Below are positions 1-8,020 of a stretch of 64,000 nucleotides of DNA, in pieces (position 1 is the stretch's first letter; the number at the start of each line of letters is the position of its first letter). The notes beneath the pieces are model-generated. The model was given only the letters and a program-made list of their open reading frames with translations, searched no databases and was not told the origin of the DNA. A program made the translations under genes and the position numbers. Location: NCBI GenBank assembly GCA_017439985.1, contig JAFSIC010000062.1:1-64000 (forward strand), written 5' to 3'. The stretch comes from Oscillospiraceae bacterium. Lineage in GTDB: Bacteria > Bacillota > Clostridia > Oscillospirales > Ruminococcaceae.

Positions 1-1
1 T

Positions 2-634
2 ATCGGGGCTACCGGTTCCGGTAAAAGTACCATCATCAACCTGCTCATGCGTCTGTACGACAACGATGAGGGTTCGATCCGCATCGGTGGACGCAGGGTG
101 TCTTCCATTCCGGACGAAGAGCTGCATCAGAAGTTTGGTCTGGTCTTCCAGAACGACGTACTCTTCGCCGATACCATTGCGGAAAATATCTCCTTTGGAC
201 GCAATCTTTCCGAAGAAGAAATTGAAAAAGCCGCAACTCACGCGCAGGCGATGGAATTCATCAACAGCCTGCCTGAGCGTTTCCAGCACATGCTGACTTC
301 CAAGGGTACCAACCTGTCCGGTGGTCAGAAACAGCGTGTTCTGCTGTCCCGTGCTTTAGCGGGAAATCCGGAAATTTTGATTCTGGACGACAGTTCCAGT
401 GCGCTGGACTATAAGACCGATGCACAGCTTCGTCAGGCTTTGAAAGAAAATTATGCAGAAACAACGACCATCATCATTGCACAGCGAATCAGCTCTATTT
501 ATCACTGCGACAAGATTCTCGTTTTGGAGGAAGGCCGCGCCATAGGTTACGGCACTCACGAGGAATTGATCCGCAGCTGCAAGGTATATCAGGAAATCAG
601 CCAGTCTCAGATGGGAGGTGCGATCAATGGCTAA
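2..634 (+). CDS. ABC exporter subunit, ATP-binding end (5' truncated by window edge)
   Basis: This is the C-terminal nucleotide-binding domain of a fused permease-ATPase exporter; the membrane domain lies outside the window. The frame is open from base 2 and begins inside the Walker A motif (GATGSGKST). A canonical signature (NLSGGQ) follows, then a Walker B that ends in DD instead of DE (LILDDSSSALD), so the usual catalytic glutamate is missing. The stop overlaps the start of the next exporter gene by 8 bp, which indicates translational coupling. A degenerate site in this partner combined with a normal one in the next gene is typical of heterodimeric exporters such as TM287/TM288 or BmrC/BmrD. 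The substrate cannot be told from the sequence; drug or lipid export is the usual role. Confidence 0.93.
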   Translation: MGATGSGKSTIINLLMRLYDNDEGSIRIGGRRVSSIPDEELHQKFGLVFQNDVLFADTIAENISFGRNLSEEEIEKAATHAQAMEFINSLPERFQHMLTSKGTNLSGGQKQRVLLSRALAGNPEILILDDSSSALDYKTDAQLRQALKENYAETTTIIIAQRISSIYHCDKILVLEEGRAIGYGTHEELIRSCKVYQEISQSQMGGAING

Positions 635-2402
635 AGGTCCAAGAGGAATGTCCACTGAAAAACCAAGAGACCGTAAAAAGGTTCTGCTTCGCCTGTGGAA
701 GTATCTCTATGCTCATAAATGGCTGCTTCTGTTGGCTTTGGTTCTCACTGTAACCAGTAACGTTCTGGCTCTGATCGGTCCGACGCTCTCCGGTTGGGCT
801 ATCGACTCCATCGGCACAGAGCCGGGCGCTGTCAACTTCGAGCGCGTATTCTTCTACTGCGGCTTGATGATCGCATTCTATGTTGTATCTTCCGCTTTGT
901 CCTATATTCTTTCCGTACTGATGATCCACTTCAGCCAGAAGATCGTCTATCAGATGCGTCAGGATGTGTTCAATAAACTGAGCATCCTGCCGGTCAAATA
1001 CTTTGATAACCATCAGACCGGTGATATCGTCAGCCGTATCTCCTACGACATCGACACCATCAACGCGTCTCTTTCCACTGACCTGCTGCAAATTGCAACC
1101 AGTGTCATCACCGTTGTGGGTTCCTTTATTATGATGCTGCGCATCTCCCCACGACTGATCATCATCTTCCTCTTTACCATTCCTGCTTCCGTTATCTTCA
1201 CGAAATACAAAACCAAGCAGGTGCGTCCGCTGTTCAGCAAGCGTTCCCGCGCGCTGGGTGCCATGAACGGCTACGTGGAAGAAATCATTTCCGGTCAGAA
1301 GACCACCAAATCCTATCATCAGGAAGAAACCATGATCGCTCGCTTCGACCAGAAAAACGAAGACGCCTGTGATGCCTACTATCGTGCCGACTACTTCGGC
1401 AGTATGACCGGTCCGGTTGTCAACTTTATCAACAACCTGTCTCTGGCCCTTGTCAGCATGTTCGGTGCACTGCTCTTCCTCTTTGGCAATCTGACCTTGG
1501 GTAATCTGTCCTCCTTCGTGCTGTATTCCCGTAAGTTCTCCGGCCCGATCAATGAAGTGGCCAATATCATCGCGGACCTGCAGTCTGCCATGTCTGCGGC
1601 TGAGCGTGTGTTCCTGCTCATCGATGAGAATCCGGAACCGGAAGATGCTCCTGATGCGGAAGAACTGATCGACCCTCAGGGTCATGTTGTGATCCGGAAT
1701 CTTCGCTTCGGCTACGATCCGGAGAAACCGATCATCCACGATCTGTCCCTGGAAGCAAAACCGGGCTCTCTGGTCGCCATTGTTGGTCCGACTGGTGCCG
1801 GCAAAACCACCATCATCAACCTGCTCATGCGTTTCTATGATCCGCAGGGCGGCAGTATCACCATCGACGGTCACGACTCCATGAAGCTGACCCGAAAGAG
1901 CCTGCGAAAAGCCTATTCCATGGTTCTGCAGGATACCTGGCTCTTCCATGGCACGATCGCGGAAAATATCTCCTACGGTCGTCCCGATGCCACCATGGAG
2001 GAAATCGTGGAGGCTGCCAAAGCAGCTCATGTTCATCACTTCATTGAGCGTCTGCCGAAAGGCTATGACACCGTCCTCAACGAAGACGGCGTCAATATCT
2101 CGCAGGGTCAGAAACAGCTGCTGACCATCGCCCGTGCTATGCTGATGAACTCTCATATGCTGATTCTGGACGAGGCGACTTCCAACGTTGATACCCGCAC
2201 TGAGATTCAGATTCAAGCCGCCATGCGTGAACTGATGAAGAATAAAACCTGCTTTGTCATTGCTCACCGCCTGTCCACCATTCAGCACGCCGATACCATT
2301 CTGGTCGTGCAGAAGGGTGACATCGTGGAACAGGGCAAACATGATGAACTGCTTGCAAAAGGCGGCGTTTACGCCGGTCTGTACAATTCCCAGTTCCAGT
2401 AA
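627..2402 (+). CDS. ABC exporter subunit, fused permease and ATPase (heterodimer partner)
   Basis: A 591-residue half-transporter of the multidrug/lipid exporter family. Residues 1 to about 340 are the six-helix membrane domain and the rest is the ATPase. Walker A (GPTGAGKTT) is near residue 386, a deviant signature (NISQGQ in place of LSGGQ) near 489, and a complete Walker B with catalytic Glu (LILDEA) near 511. The deviant signature would face the degenerate Walker B of the upstream partner, leaving one consensus and one degenerate ATP site in the heterodimer. The ATG at 627 is preferred to the in-frame GTG at 618 because GGGAGG at 613-618 sits 8 bases before it. A strong terminator follows. 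Confidence 0.94.
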   Translation: MAKGPRGMSTEKPRDRKKVLLRLWKYLYAHKWLLLLALVLTVTSNVLALIGPTLSGWAIDSIGTEPGAVNFERVFFYCGLMIAFYVVSSALSYILSVLMIHFSQKIVYQMRQDVFNKLSILPVKYFDNHQTGDIVSRISYDIDTINASLSTDLLQIATSVITVVGSFIMMLRISPRLIIIFLFTIPASVIFTKYKTKQVRPLFSKRSRALGAMNGYVEEIISGQKTTKSYHQEETMIARFDQKNEDACDAYYRADYFGSMTGPVVNFINNLSLALVSMFGALLFLFGNLTLGNLSSFVLYSRKFSGPINEVANIIADLQSAMSAAERVFLLIDENPEPEDAPDAEELIDPQGHVVIRNLRFGYDPEKPIIHDLSLEAKPGSLVAIVGPTGAGKTTIINLLMRFYDPQGGSITIDGHDSMKLTRKSLRKAYSMVLQDTWLFHGTIAENISYGRPDATMEEIVEAAKAAHVHHFIERLPKGYDTVLNEDGVNISQGQKQLLTIARAMLMNSHMLILDEATSNVDTRTEIQIQAAMRELMKNKTCFVIAHRLSTIQHADTILVVQKGDIVEQGKHDELLAKGGVYAGLYNSQFQ

Positions 2403-2408
2403 TACAAA

Positions 2409-2437
2409 AATCCGCCTTTCGGGGCGGATTTTCTTTT
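2409..2437 (+). terminator. Intrinsic terminator of the ABC exporter operon
   Basis: An 8-bp stem (AATCCGCC / GGCGGATT) is followed by a T-rich tract, 6 bases after the exporter stop codon. Confidence 0.85.
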
Positions 2438-2476
2438 TCACCAAAGTTGTTTTACGTATTTTGTTGTAAATGGACA

Positions 2477-2505
2477 TGGAAAATCGATGCGATGCCCCGT
2501 ATACT
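2477..2505 (+). promoter_or_regulatory. Probable sigma-A promoter of the GH2 gene
   Basis: TGGAAA and TATACT are separated by 17 bases, about 30 bases before the GH2 start. The -35 element is weak. Confidence 0.45.
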
Positions 2506-2536
2506 TAAACTATATTCTATGATAGGAGTTGACTTT

Positions 2537-4234
2537 ATGTTCAGACCGGAATATCCCCGTCCGTCTTTTGTACGAGAAAAATGGCAGAATCTCAACGGCA
2601 GTTGGGATTTTGAAATTCTCAGCCAGCCGAAAAATATGCTGGACGAGACTTTGACTCAAAAAATCGAAGTGCCTTTCTGTCCCGAGAGCGTGCTCTCCGG
2701 CATAGGAAACACTGACTACATGAACCACCTTTGGTATCGCCGCAGCTTTGAGCTCAGTGAAATCAGCGGTCGTGTGCTGCTGCACTTTGGTGCCTGTGAC
2801 TTTGAGACCACAGTTTATGTCAATAAAAAGCAGGTCGGTAAGCATATCGGCGGTTATGCGAGCTTCCACTTCGACATTACCGATGCTCTGATCATCGGCG
2901 AAAACATCATCGATGTGGAGGTTTACGACGACACGACGGACATTTCCATACCAAGCGGTAAGCAGAGCATCCGCCCTGCAAGCTCCGGCTGTTTCTACAC
3001 CCGCACCACCGGTATCTGGCAGACGGTCTGGCTGGAATTCCTCTCTGACAACCACATCTCCGAGCACATCATTACTGCCGATGTGGACCATCAGTGGGTG
3101 CGCTTTGAGTTAAGAACAATTATATCTGGTAATATTACTGCAGAAATCTACTATAATAATGAAAAAATCTCCGAAAAATCGGCAGAAATCAGCGGAAATC
3201 AGGTCTGCTTTGATGTTCCTGTCGAGAATCCTGAACTTTGGGAACCGGGACATCCTGCCCTCTATGATATCGTTCTGACCCTGCGTCAGGGGGATGAAGT
3301 CGTGGACTCCGTCAAGACCTACTGCGGCTTCCGCAAGTACGAATTCCGCGACAAGGAACTGTATCTCAACGGCAAAGCGCTGTTCCTGCGTCAGGTTCTG
3401 GATCAGGGCTTCTACCCGGACGGTATCTATACCGCAAAAACCGTGGAGGACATTTACCACGATATCGATATGTCTATGGAGCTGGGCTTTAACGGTGCCC
3501 GCCCGCATGAAAAAGTTTTCGAGGAGCATTACTTCTGGTATGCTGATAAGGTTGGCTATATCGTTTGGGGTGAGTACCCGAACTGGGGCTGTACCTTTAC
3601 CGCAGACAATCCAAAAGGCGTGGAGAATTTCATCCGCGAGTGGAGCGAAGTCGTGAAACGTGACCGTAATCATCCTTCTATCATGGGCTGGTGTCCGCTG
3701 AATGAAGCATGGCACGGGGAACTGCAGCGCTGTGACGCCATCTCTCAGAAACGCCTGTATCATGTGACAAAAGCTCTCGACCCGGAGCGTATTGTCATCG
3801 GTTCCAGCGGCGGAGATATGTACATCACCGACATCTACGATGTTCACAACTATACCCGTGACATCGATTTCATCCATCGTATCCTCTCCGAAGGCTTCCT
3901 GCAGAATCCACCGGAACAGTGCGGTGACATCGATATGATGACCATTCCGCAGCTGATGGAATATCCGCTGTTCTTCTCTGAGTATGGCGGCGTTTCTTAC
4001 AGCAATGAAGCCGGCTGGGGATATCACTCCGCCGAATCGGAGGAAAGCTTTGTGGATGGCTACTGTGCCCGCACGGATGCTATGTTCCAGCATAAATGCA
4101 TCGGTTACTGTTACACCCAGTTGACCGACGTGGAGCAGGAACAGAACGGTCTGTACTACTACGACCGTCGCCGCAAACTTTCCGATGAGGGTACTCAGCG
4201 CATCATCAACTGCAATACTCAGCCGAAAAAATAG
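2537..4234 (+). CDS. Glycoside hydrolase family 2 enzyme (beta-galactosidase/glucuronidase-like)
   Basis: A 565-residue cytoplasmic glycosidase without a signal peptide. It starts with the sugar-binding jelly-roll domain (about 1-175), then an Ig-like GH2 domain (about 180-270) and the TIM barrel. The acid/base Glu is E390 in the LNEAW motif and the predicted nucleophile is E482 in SEYGG. The N-x-K-G motif that recognises glucuronic acid in classical beta-glucuronidases is not evident near the C-terminus, so a beta-galactosidase or related activity is more likely than glucuronidase. The start at 2537 is chosen because a TAGGAG site precedes it and homology begins there; an upstream in-frame start at 2447 lies in the preceding intergenic region. 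It is a single-gene unit with its own promoter and terminator. Confidence 0.88.
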   Translation: MFRPEYPRPSFVREKWQNLNGSWDFEILSQPKNMLDETLTQKIEVPFCPESVLSGIGNTDYMNHLWYRRSFELSEISGRVLLHFGACDFETTVYVNKKQVGKHIGGYASFHFDITDALIIGENIIDVEVYDDTTDISIPSGKQSIRPASSGCFYTRTTGIWQTVWLEFLSDNHISEHIITADVDHQWVRFELRTIISGNITAEIYYNNEKISEKSAEISGNQVCFDVPVENPELWEPGHPALYDIVLTLRQGDEVVDSVKTYCGFRKYEFRDKELYLNGKALFLRQVLDQGFYPDGIYTAKTVEDIYHDIDMSMELGFNGARPHEKVFEEHYFWYADKVGYIVWGEYPNWGCTFTADNPKGVENFIREWSEVVKRDRNHPSIMGWCPLNEAWHGELQRCDAISQKRLYHVTKALDPERIVIGSSGGDMYITDIYDVHNYTRDIDFIHRILSEGFLQNPPEQCGDIDMMTIPQLMEYPLFFSEYGGVSYSNEAGWGYHSAESEESFVDGYCARTDAMFQHKCIGYCYTQLTDVEQEQNGLYYYDRRRKLSDEGTQRIINCNTQPKK

Positions 4235-4290
4235 GAAAAACTATAAAGAAGCGGGAAATTTTGTCCCTTTTTTAGGATTGCTTTCGAGAT

Positions 4291-4333
4291 AAAAACAGCG
4301 GCGGACGCCATTGACGTCCGCCGCTGTTTTTTG
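4291..4333. terminator. Bidirectional terminator
   Basis: A 15-bp GC-rich stem flanked by A and T tracts lies between the convergent GH2 and flavodoxin genes. Confidence 0.85.
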
Positions 4334-4370
4334 TAAAAGGTGAGAACTTAGGAGTTATCAGGATTTCAAA

Positions 4371-4799
4371 TTAGAATGCTGCAAGCGCTTTACCGAATGC
4401 TTCACAGTCAGCAATTCCGGCAGCGTCAGGGGTCTCATGAACCATGAGTCCCTCGTTCAGGAGATTTGCACCGGCAGCTTTGCTGCGGTCAAACCAATCG
4501 CGCATCCACTGACCGTCACCCCAGCCGTAAGAGCCAAAGAGTGCACATTTTTTACCATTGAGGGAAGATTCCAGCTCAGTGAAGAATGGTTCAAATTCAT
4601 TTTCTTCCAGCACCTCGCCGCCCATTGCAGGACAGCCCAGTGCGAGAACATCGTACTCCAGAGCTTTCGCCGTGGTGATATCTGAAACGGTAAAAAGTTC
4701 AGCTTCTGCACCGGCAGATTTTGCACCTGCAAGAACAGCATTTGCCATTGCCTCGGTATTACCGGTTCCGGACCAGTAGATGATTGCGATATGATTCAT
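4371..4799 (-). CDS. Short-chain flavodoxin
   Basis: A 142-residue electron carrier that binds FMN. The phosphate-binding loop after the first strand (WSGTGNTEAMA) and the flavin-flanking loops (GCPAMGGEVLE near residue 57, GSYGWGDGQW near 90) are all present. It replaces ferredoxin in anaerobes short of iron. It follows the DUF3793 gene on the same strand with a 55-bp gap and a GGAGG ribosome-binding site, so the two probably form one operon under the palindrome-bearing promoter at 5454-5520. Confidence 0.92.
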   Translation of the reverse strand: MNHIAIIYWSGTGNTEAMANAVLAGAKSAGAEAELFTVSDITTAKALEYDVLALGCPAMGGEVLEENEFEPFFTELESSLNGKKCALFGSYGWGDGQWMRDWFDRSKAAGANLLNEGLMVHETPDAAGIADCEAFGKALAAF

Positions 4800-4854
4800 G
4801 ATTCAGTACCTCCAAAAGAAAATATATTTGTATGGAAAATAAATAAGGGCTTGT

Positions 4855-5433
4855 TTAAGCGGCACAGCAGATCGGATGGGTAAGAAGGGACTCAAAGCAG
4901 TATCCCTGATCCAGCATAGACAGCATACGGTTGCGGATGCTGTCAAATTGTCGGAAGCATTTTCTGCTGCGTTTGACACTGCAATAGACTTTCCAGTAAC
5001 CACAGAGTTTACAGCCTTCCCCCTGATATTTCTGGAAACAAATCACATCCGCGGCACGATAGCCAAGAAAGAGTCCAATTTCGTGAGGAAAAGAGCCGCT
5101 GTTTTTCAGGCGTTGAGAAAGATGATCAAGAAGCTCATCAAGATTGGCCTGTTCGTTATAGCCGTCTTTGGCCAGCAGTTTGCGGACAAAAGCGGAAGAG
5201 AGATAACGTTCCAGCATCTGAGGACGATAGATCAGAAGCATCCAGCGATGCTCGCATTGATCCAGAATTCGCAGAGCCAGACCATTTGCCTGTAGAAAAG
5301 GGGCATACTGTTCCAGCAGTTCCGGTGCATTGGGAACACTTTTACGGGAGAAACAAACCAGATTGGAAGGTTTCTTCGCAGAAAGAACAGGTGCACAGTG
5401 GAAGATGAGCTGGAATTCAAAACGCTGCTGCAT
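4855..5433 (-). CDS. DUF3793 family protein
   Basis: A 192-residue protein of unknown biochemical role. Family features visible here are the N-terminal HCAPVLS..KPSNL segment, a central FPHEIGLFLGY motif followed by D and Cys residues, and a C-terminal CGYWKVYC motif. From memory, DUF3793 genes in Clostridia often sit next to flavodoxin or ferrous-iron uptake genes, which fits the flavodoxin directly downstream. It is Cys-rich and has no signal peptide, so a cytoplasmic role in metal or redox homeostasis is plausible; that is inference. Confidence 0.85.
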   Translation of the reverse strand: MQQRFEFQLIFHCAPVLSAKKPSNLVCFSRKSVPNAPELLEQYAPFLQANGLALRILDQCEHRWMLLIYRPQMLERYLSSAFVRKLLAKDGYNEQANLDELLDHLSQRLKNSGSFPHEIGLFLGYRAADVICFQKYQGEGCKLCGYWKVYCSVKRSRKCFRQFDSIRNRMLSMLDQGYCFESLLTHPICCAA

Positions 5434-5453
5434 GAGAGCCTCCTTAGTAATAT

Positions 5454-5491
5454 GTTTTCAGAAAGTTATCGTTGACTAACTTTCTGAAAAC
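5454..5491. promoter_or_regulatory. 15-bp perfect inverted repeat, candidate operator or leader hairpin
   Basis: Arms 5454-5468 and 5477-5491 (GTTTTCAGAAAGTTA and its complement) are perfect, with an 8-base centre. They begin one base past the -10 box of the DUF3793 promoter and cover the expected transcription start, 20 bases before the start codon. Repressor operator or mRNA hairpin are both possible. Confidence 0.7.
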
Positions 5492-5520
5492 AGAATACCA
5501 CAGCAAAAATAGAAAGTCAA
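5492..5520 (-). promoter_or_regulatory. Sigma-A promoter of DUF3793-flavodoxin operon
   Basis: On the minus strand TTGACT and TATTCT are 17 bases apart, directly upstream of the palindrome. Confidence 0.7.
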
Positions 5521-5528
5521 TAGCCTTG

Positions 5529-5546
5529 AGTTAATTTAAGCTAACT
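5529..5546. promoter_or_regulatory. Second operator-like inverted repeat
   Basis: AGTTA-N8-TAACT, rich in TTAA, lies just upstream of the -35 box. Its TTAG/TTAA content loosely recalls metal-dependent DtxR-family boxes. Confidence 0.35.
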
Positions 5547-5591
5547 TTTTTATTTGTTTTCTTTTTGTTCATAAAAAATGAATTTGAGTAT

Positions 5592-5625
5592 AAAAAAGCT
5601 CCTGCCCAAAAGGACAGGAGCTTTT
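5592..5625 (-). terminator. Terminator of the pduL gene
   Basis: An 11-bp stem (AAAAGCTCCTG / CAGGAGCTTTT) followed on the minus strand by a T-run, 21 bases past the pduL stop. Confidence 0.85.
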
Positions 5626-5645
5626 GCATCTGTTAAGTACGAAAA

Positions 5646-6218
5646 CTATTTGATGATTTCGCCGTAAACAACGCCAGCGCAGCCAGCTGCATTGGATTCG
5701 TCGGTGTCGATGTGCATAGCTTTAGCATAGCTGTCGCTTACACGAACAACAACGTCGCCGAAGGTCAGTTTTCTGCCTTCGCAGTCCATTTTAACGTCTA
5801 CGATCTGGTTGTCAACGAGACCCAGTTCAGCAGCGTCAGCAGTAGTCATGTGGATGTGACGTTTTGCAACGATAACGCCTTCAGCCAGTTCAACTTCGCC
5901 GCAAGGACCTACCAGTTTGCAAGCGCCGGAACCAGCGATTTCGCCGGACTGACGAACTGGAGCGCTGATACCGATGGAACGAGCATCAGAAGCGGAAAGT
6001 TCGATCTGAGTTTCTTTTCTGAAAGGACCAAGGATGGAAACGCCAGCCAGCTCTTTTTTAGGGCCAACAACGGTTACTCTCTCAGCGCAAGCGTACTGAC
6101 CAGGCTGGGACAGGTCTTTTTTCTTGGTGAGTTCAGCGCCAGCGCCGAACAGGATTTCGAAATGCTCTTTGGTTACGTGCAGATGACGTGCAGAAGTTTC
6201 AACTAATACTTTGTTCAT
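5646..6218 (-). CDS. pduL: PduL-type phosphate acyltransferase
   Basis: A 190-residue enzyme that interconverts acyl-CoA and acyl phosphate (acetyl or propanoyl), feeding acetate kinase for ATP formation. Both halves of the PduL fold are present, with the zinc-binding motifs ARHLHV (about residue 10) and KRHIHM (about residue 120). There is no microcompartment encapsulation peptide at the N-terminus and no shell-protein genes nearby, so it most likely acts as a free cytoplasmic phosphotransacetylase. It is a single-gene unit with its own promoter and terminator. Confidence 0.9.
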   Translation of the reverse strand: MNKVLVETSARHLHVTKEHFEILFGAGAELTKKKDLSQPGQYACAERVTVVGPKKELAGVSILGPFRKETQIELSASDARSIGISAPVRQSGEIAGSGACKLVGPCGEVELAEGVIVAKRHIHMTTADAAELGLVDNQIVDVKMDCEGRKLTFGDVVVRVSDSYAKAMHIDTDESNAAGCAGVVYGEIIK

Positions 6219-6244
6219 GGGAATCTTCCTTTCACTTTCTCATT

Positions 6245-6264
6245 TTGTTCTTGGGTTAGAACAA
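6245..6264. promoter_or_regulatory. Inverted repeat in the pduL leader
   Basis: TTGTTCT-N6-AGAACAA lies between the promoter and ribosome-binding site of pduL, and a further TTTTGTTC copy follows at about 6265-6272. It resembles a repressor operator. Spacing differs from the Rex consensus. Confidence 0.45.
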
Positions 6265-6279
6265 TTTTGTTCCACTATT

Positions 6280-6308
6280 ATGATAGTATAAAGAGCCAGA
6301 TTTTTCAA
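6280..6308 (-). promoter_or_regulatory. Sigma-A promoter of pduL
   Basis: Minus-strand TTGAAA and TATCAT with a 17-base spacer. Confidence 0.6.
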
Positions 6309-6399
6309 TACCTTATGGCAAATTTACAAATTTAATTCCCTTTGGAATCGGTTTGTGTTACAATAAGACAAGAACATTGTCACGGAAAGGACGAGATCC

Positions 6400-7008
6400 A
6401 TGAGTATGAATTATGAGGAGCTGCGCTCCCTTTGCTTACATTGTCAGAAATGCAAATTGGCGGAAACCCGAACAAACGTTGTATTTGGTGTGGGTGACCC
6501 CAATGCCAAAGTTATGTTCATCGGGGAAGGCCCCGGCGAAAACGAGGATCTGCAGGGAGAACCCTTTGTAGGTCGCGGCGGACAGCTGCTGGATAAATTC
6601 CTTGCGGCAGTGGATCTGGACCGTAAAAAGAATATTTATATCGGTAACATGGTCAAATGCCGCCCGCCGAAGAATCGCGATCCGGAACCGGGTGAGGTTG
6701 CGGAGTGCATTGGCTATCTGAATAAACAAATCGAACTGATCCAGCCGAAAATCATCGTTTGCCTGGGCCGAATCGCATCCTGCTATATGATCAACCCGAC
6801 CTTCAAAGTAACAAAGGAGCACGGTCAGTGGACGCAGAAAAACGGCATCTGGATGATGGGTACCTTCCATCCGGCTGCTCTGCTGCGAAATCCAAACAAC
6901 AAGCCGCTGTGCTTCGAGGATATGCTTTCTCTGCGGGATAAAATTATGGAGGTCTGCCCGGAGACTTATGCAGGCATTGAGCTGCTGGGTCTGCCGCAGA
7001 TGCCGTAA
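6400..7008 (+). CDS. Family 4 uracil-DNA glycosylase
   Basis: A 202-residue iron-sulfur uracil-DNA glycosylase that removes uracil from DNA. Two N-terminal cysteines (C15-x2-C18) plus later Cys residues in MVKCRPP and IIVCLG match the 4Fe-4S ligands of the thermophile-type family. The catalytic loop GEGPGENED and the C-terminal HPAALLR motif are intact. It has a GGAAAGGACGAG-type ribosome-binding region and stands alone between divergent pduL and a convergent membrane-protein gene. Confidence 0.93.
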   Translation: MSMNYEELRSLCLHCQKCKLAETRTNVVFGVGDPNAKVMFIGEGPGENEDLQGEPFVGRGGQLLDKFLAAVDLDRKKNIYIGNMVKCRPPKNRDPEPGEVAECIGYLNKQIELIQPKIIVCLGRIASCYMINPTFKVTKEHGQWTQKNGIWMMGTFHPAALLRNPNNKPLCFEDMLSLRDKIMEVCPETYAGIELLGLPQMP

Positions 7009-7017
7009 ATAAAAAGA

Positions 7018-7052
7018 AACAGCGAACATCGACAGATGTTCGCTGTTTTTTG
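7018..7052. terminator. Bidirectional terminator
   Basis: A perfect 13-bp stem with GACA loop and T-tract lies between convergent genes. Confidence 0.88.
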
Positions 7053-7054
7053 TC

Positions 7055-7864
7055 TTATTTTTCTTCTCCGGTGTGACAGCTCAGAGCCATCATCAGTGCG
7101 TGGAGACCCATGGAAGTGGTCAGAACCCATTCCATGGTGCTGAGGGTGGAAACATTCTGCATGGTCACCAGCTGGCTGATGCCGAGGATCAAGCCGCTGA
7201 ATGCACAGGCAAAACCGTAGGCGCAGACATATTTGACGCCTTTTTCTGCCTTGACGCCGCGGATGATGCGAGCCTGACCGATCATAGTCAGAGTGAAGAA
7301 GAGCAGAGTCAGCAGCCAAAGAACGCGGTCAGACATATCGGCGATCTGTGGATAAGCCATGAAGCGTTCCACAGTGTAGATCATGGTCCAGACAGCAGGG
7401 GTCAGCAGGAAGCCGGAGCGGCGCAGCATGTTTCCGCCGGTGATGGCGTAGGAAATCAGAGAGGCGCCGGCACTGAGACCGATCAGCAGACGAAGGAGCT
7501 GCAGTACAACGAGCAGAACATTGTCGGTGACATAGCCCATCGGGTCGCTCCAACGGAAGATCTCAGAAAGGAAATCAATGAAGCCCAGACCACTGTTCAG
7601 CAGGATCATCGTGCCGCAGAAAGCGGAAGCAAAGCTCAGCAGAGCCGGCTGATTTACGCGGAAAGCAGATGGTTTCATCACAAAGAGTCCGTAGCCCACG
7701 ATGATCAGCAGGGAAAGGATCAGCAGAGTGCTGTAGAAGGACAGGACAAAACCGCCGTGTACATAGAAGCCGGTGGTCGGGTCTATGTTGGTAAAAATCA
7801 AAAAGACGCGCAGCAACAGGCAGATGATGCCGCCTACGCCAAAGAAGAGTTTACTCCAGTTCAT
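7055..7864 (-). CDS. Multi-pass membrane protein, unrecognised
   Basis: A 269-residue integral membrane protein with about seven predicted hydrophobic helices separated by short loops and a charged patch (IRGVKAEKG) near residue 205. I do not recognise a family. The start follows an AGGAG site. It is monocistronic, with its promoter region back to back with spoIID. Function unknown; no transporter or enzyme motif is visible. Confidence 0.75.
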   Translation of the reverse strand: MNWSKLFFGVGGIICLLLRVFLIFTNIDPTTGFYVHGGFVLSFYSTLLILSLLIIVGYGLFVMKPSAFRVNQPALLSFASAFCGTMILLNSGLGFIDFLSEIFRWSDPMGYVTDNVLLVVLQLLRLLIGLSAGASLISYAITGGNMLRRSGFLLTPAVWTMIYTVERFMAYPQIADMSDRVLWLLTLLFFTLTMIGQARIIRGVKAEKGVKYVCAYGFACAFSGLILGISQLVTMQNVSTLSTMEWVLTTSMGLHALMMALSCHTGEEK

Positions 7865-7968
7865 AAAATATTCTCCTGTTCAATGATGTAGAAATTGGAT
7901 TACATTTAAGTATAACACGGATTTTTGGCTTTGTATAGTTCCTTTCGAGAGAATGCAGGAAAGAAACG

Positions 7969-7997
7969 GTATATTTTCCTTGGAAAAGTCATACATT
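7969..7997 (+). promoter_or_regulatory. Sigma-E-type promoter of spoIID
   Basis: GTATATT, 14 bases, then CATACATT. The -10 matches the B. subtilis mother-cell sigma-E consensus CATACANT exactly and the -35 matches KMATATT at six of seven positions. Confidence 0.7.
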
Positions 7998-8020
7998 GCT
8001 GATGACAGGAGGTGCAGCTT

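Noticed and set aside
5646-6218. Part of a bacterial microcompartment locus
   Set aside because: No shell proteins, no encapsulation peptide and no diol or ethanolamine enzymes nearby.
6245-6264. Rex operator in front of pduL
   Set aside because: The TTGTT and AACAA ends are two bases further apart than in the Rex consensus; only a generic operator call is justified.
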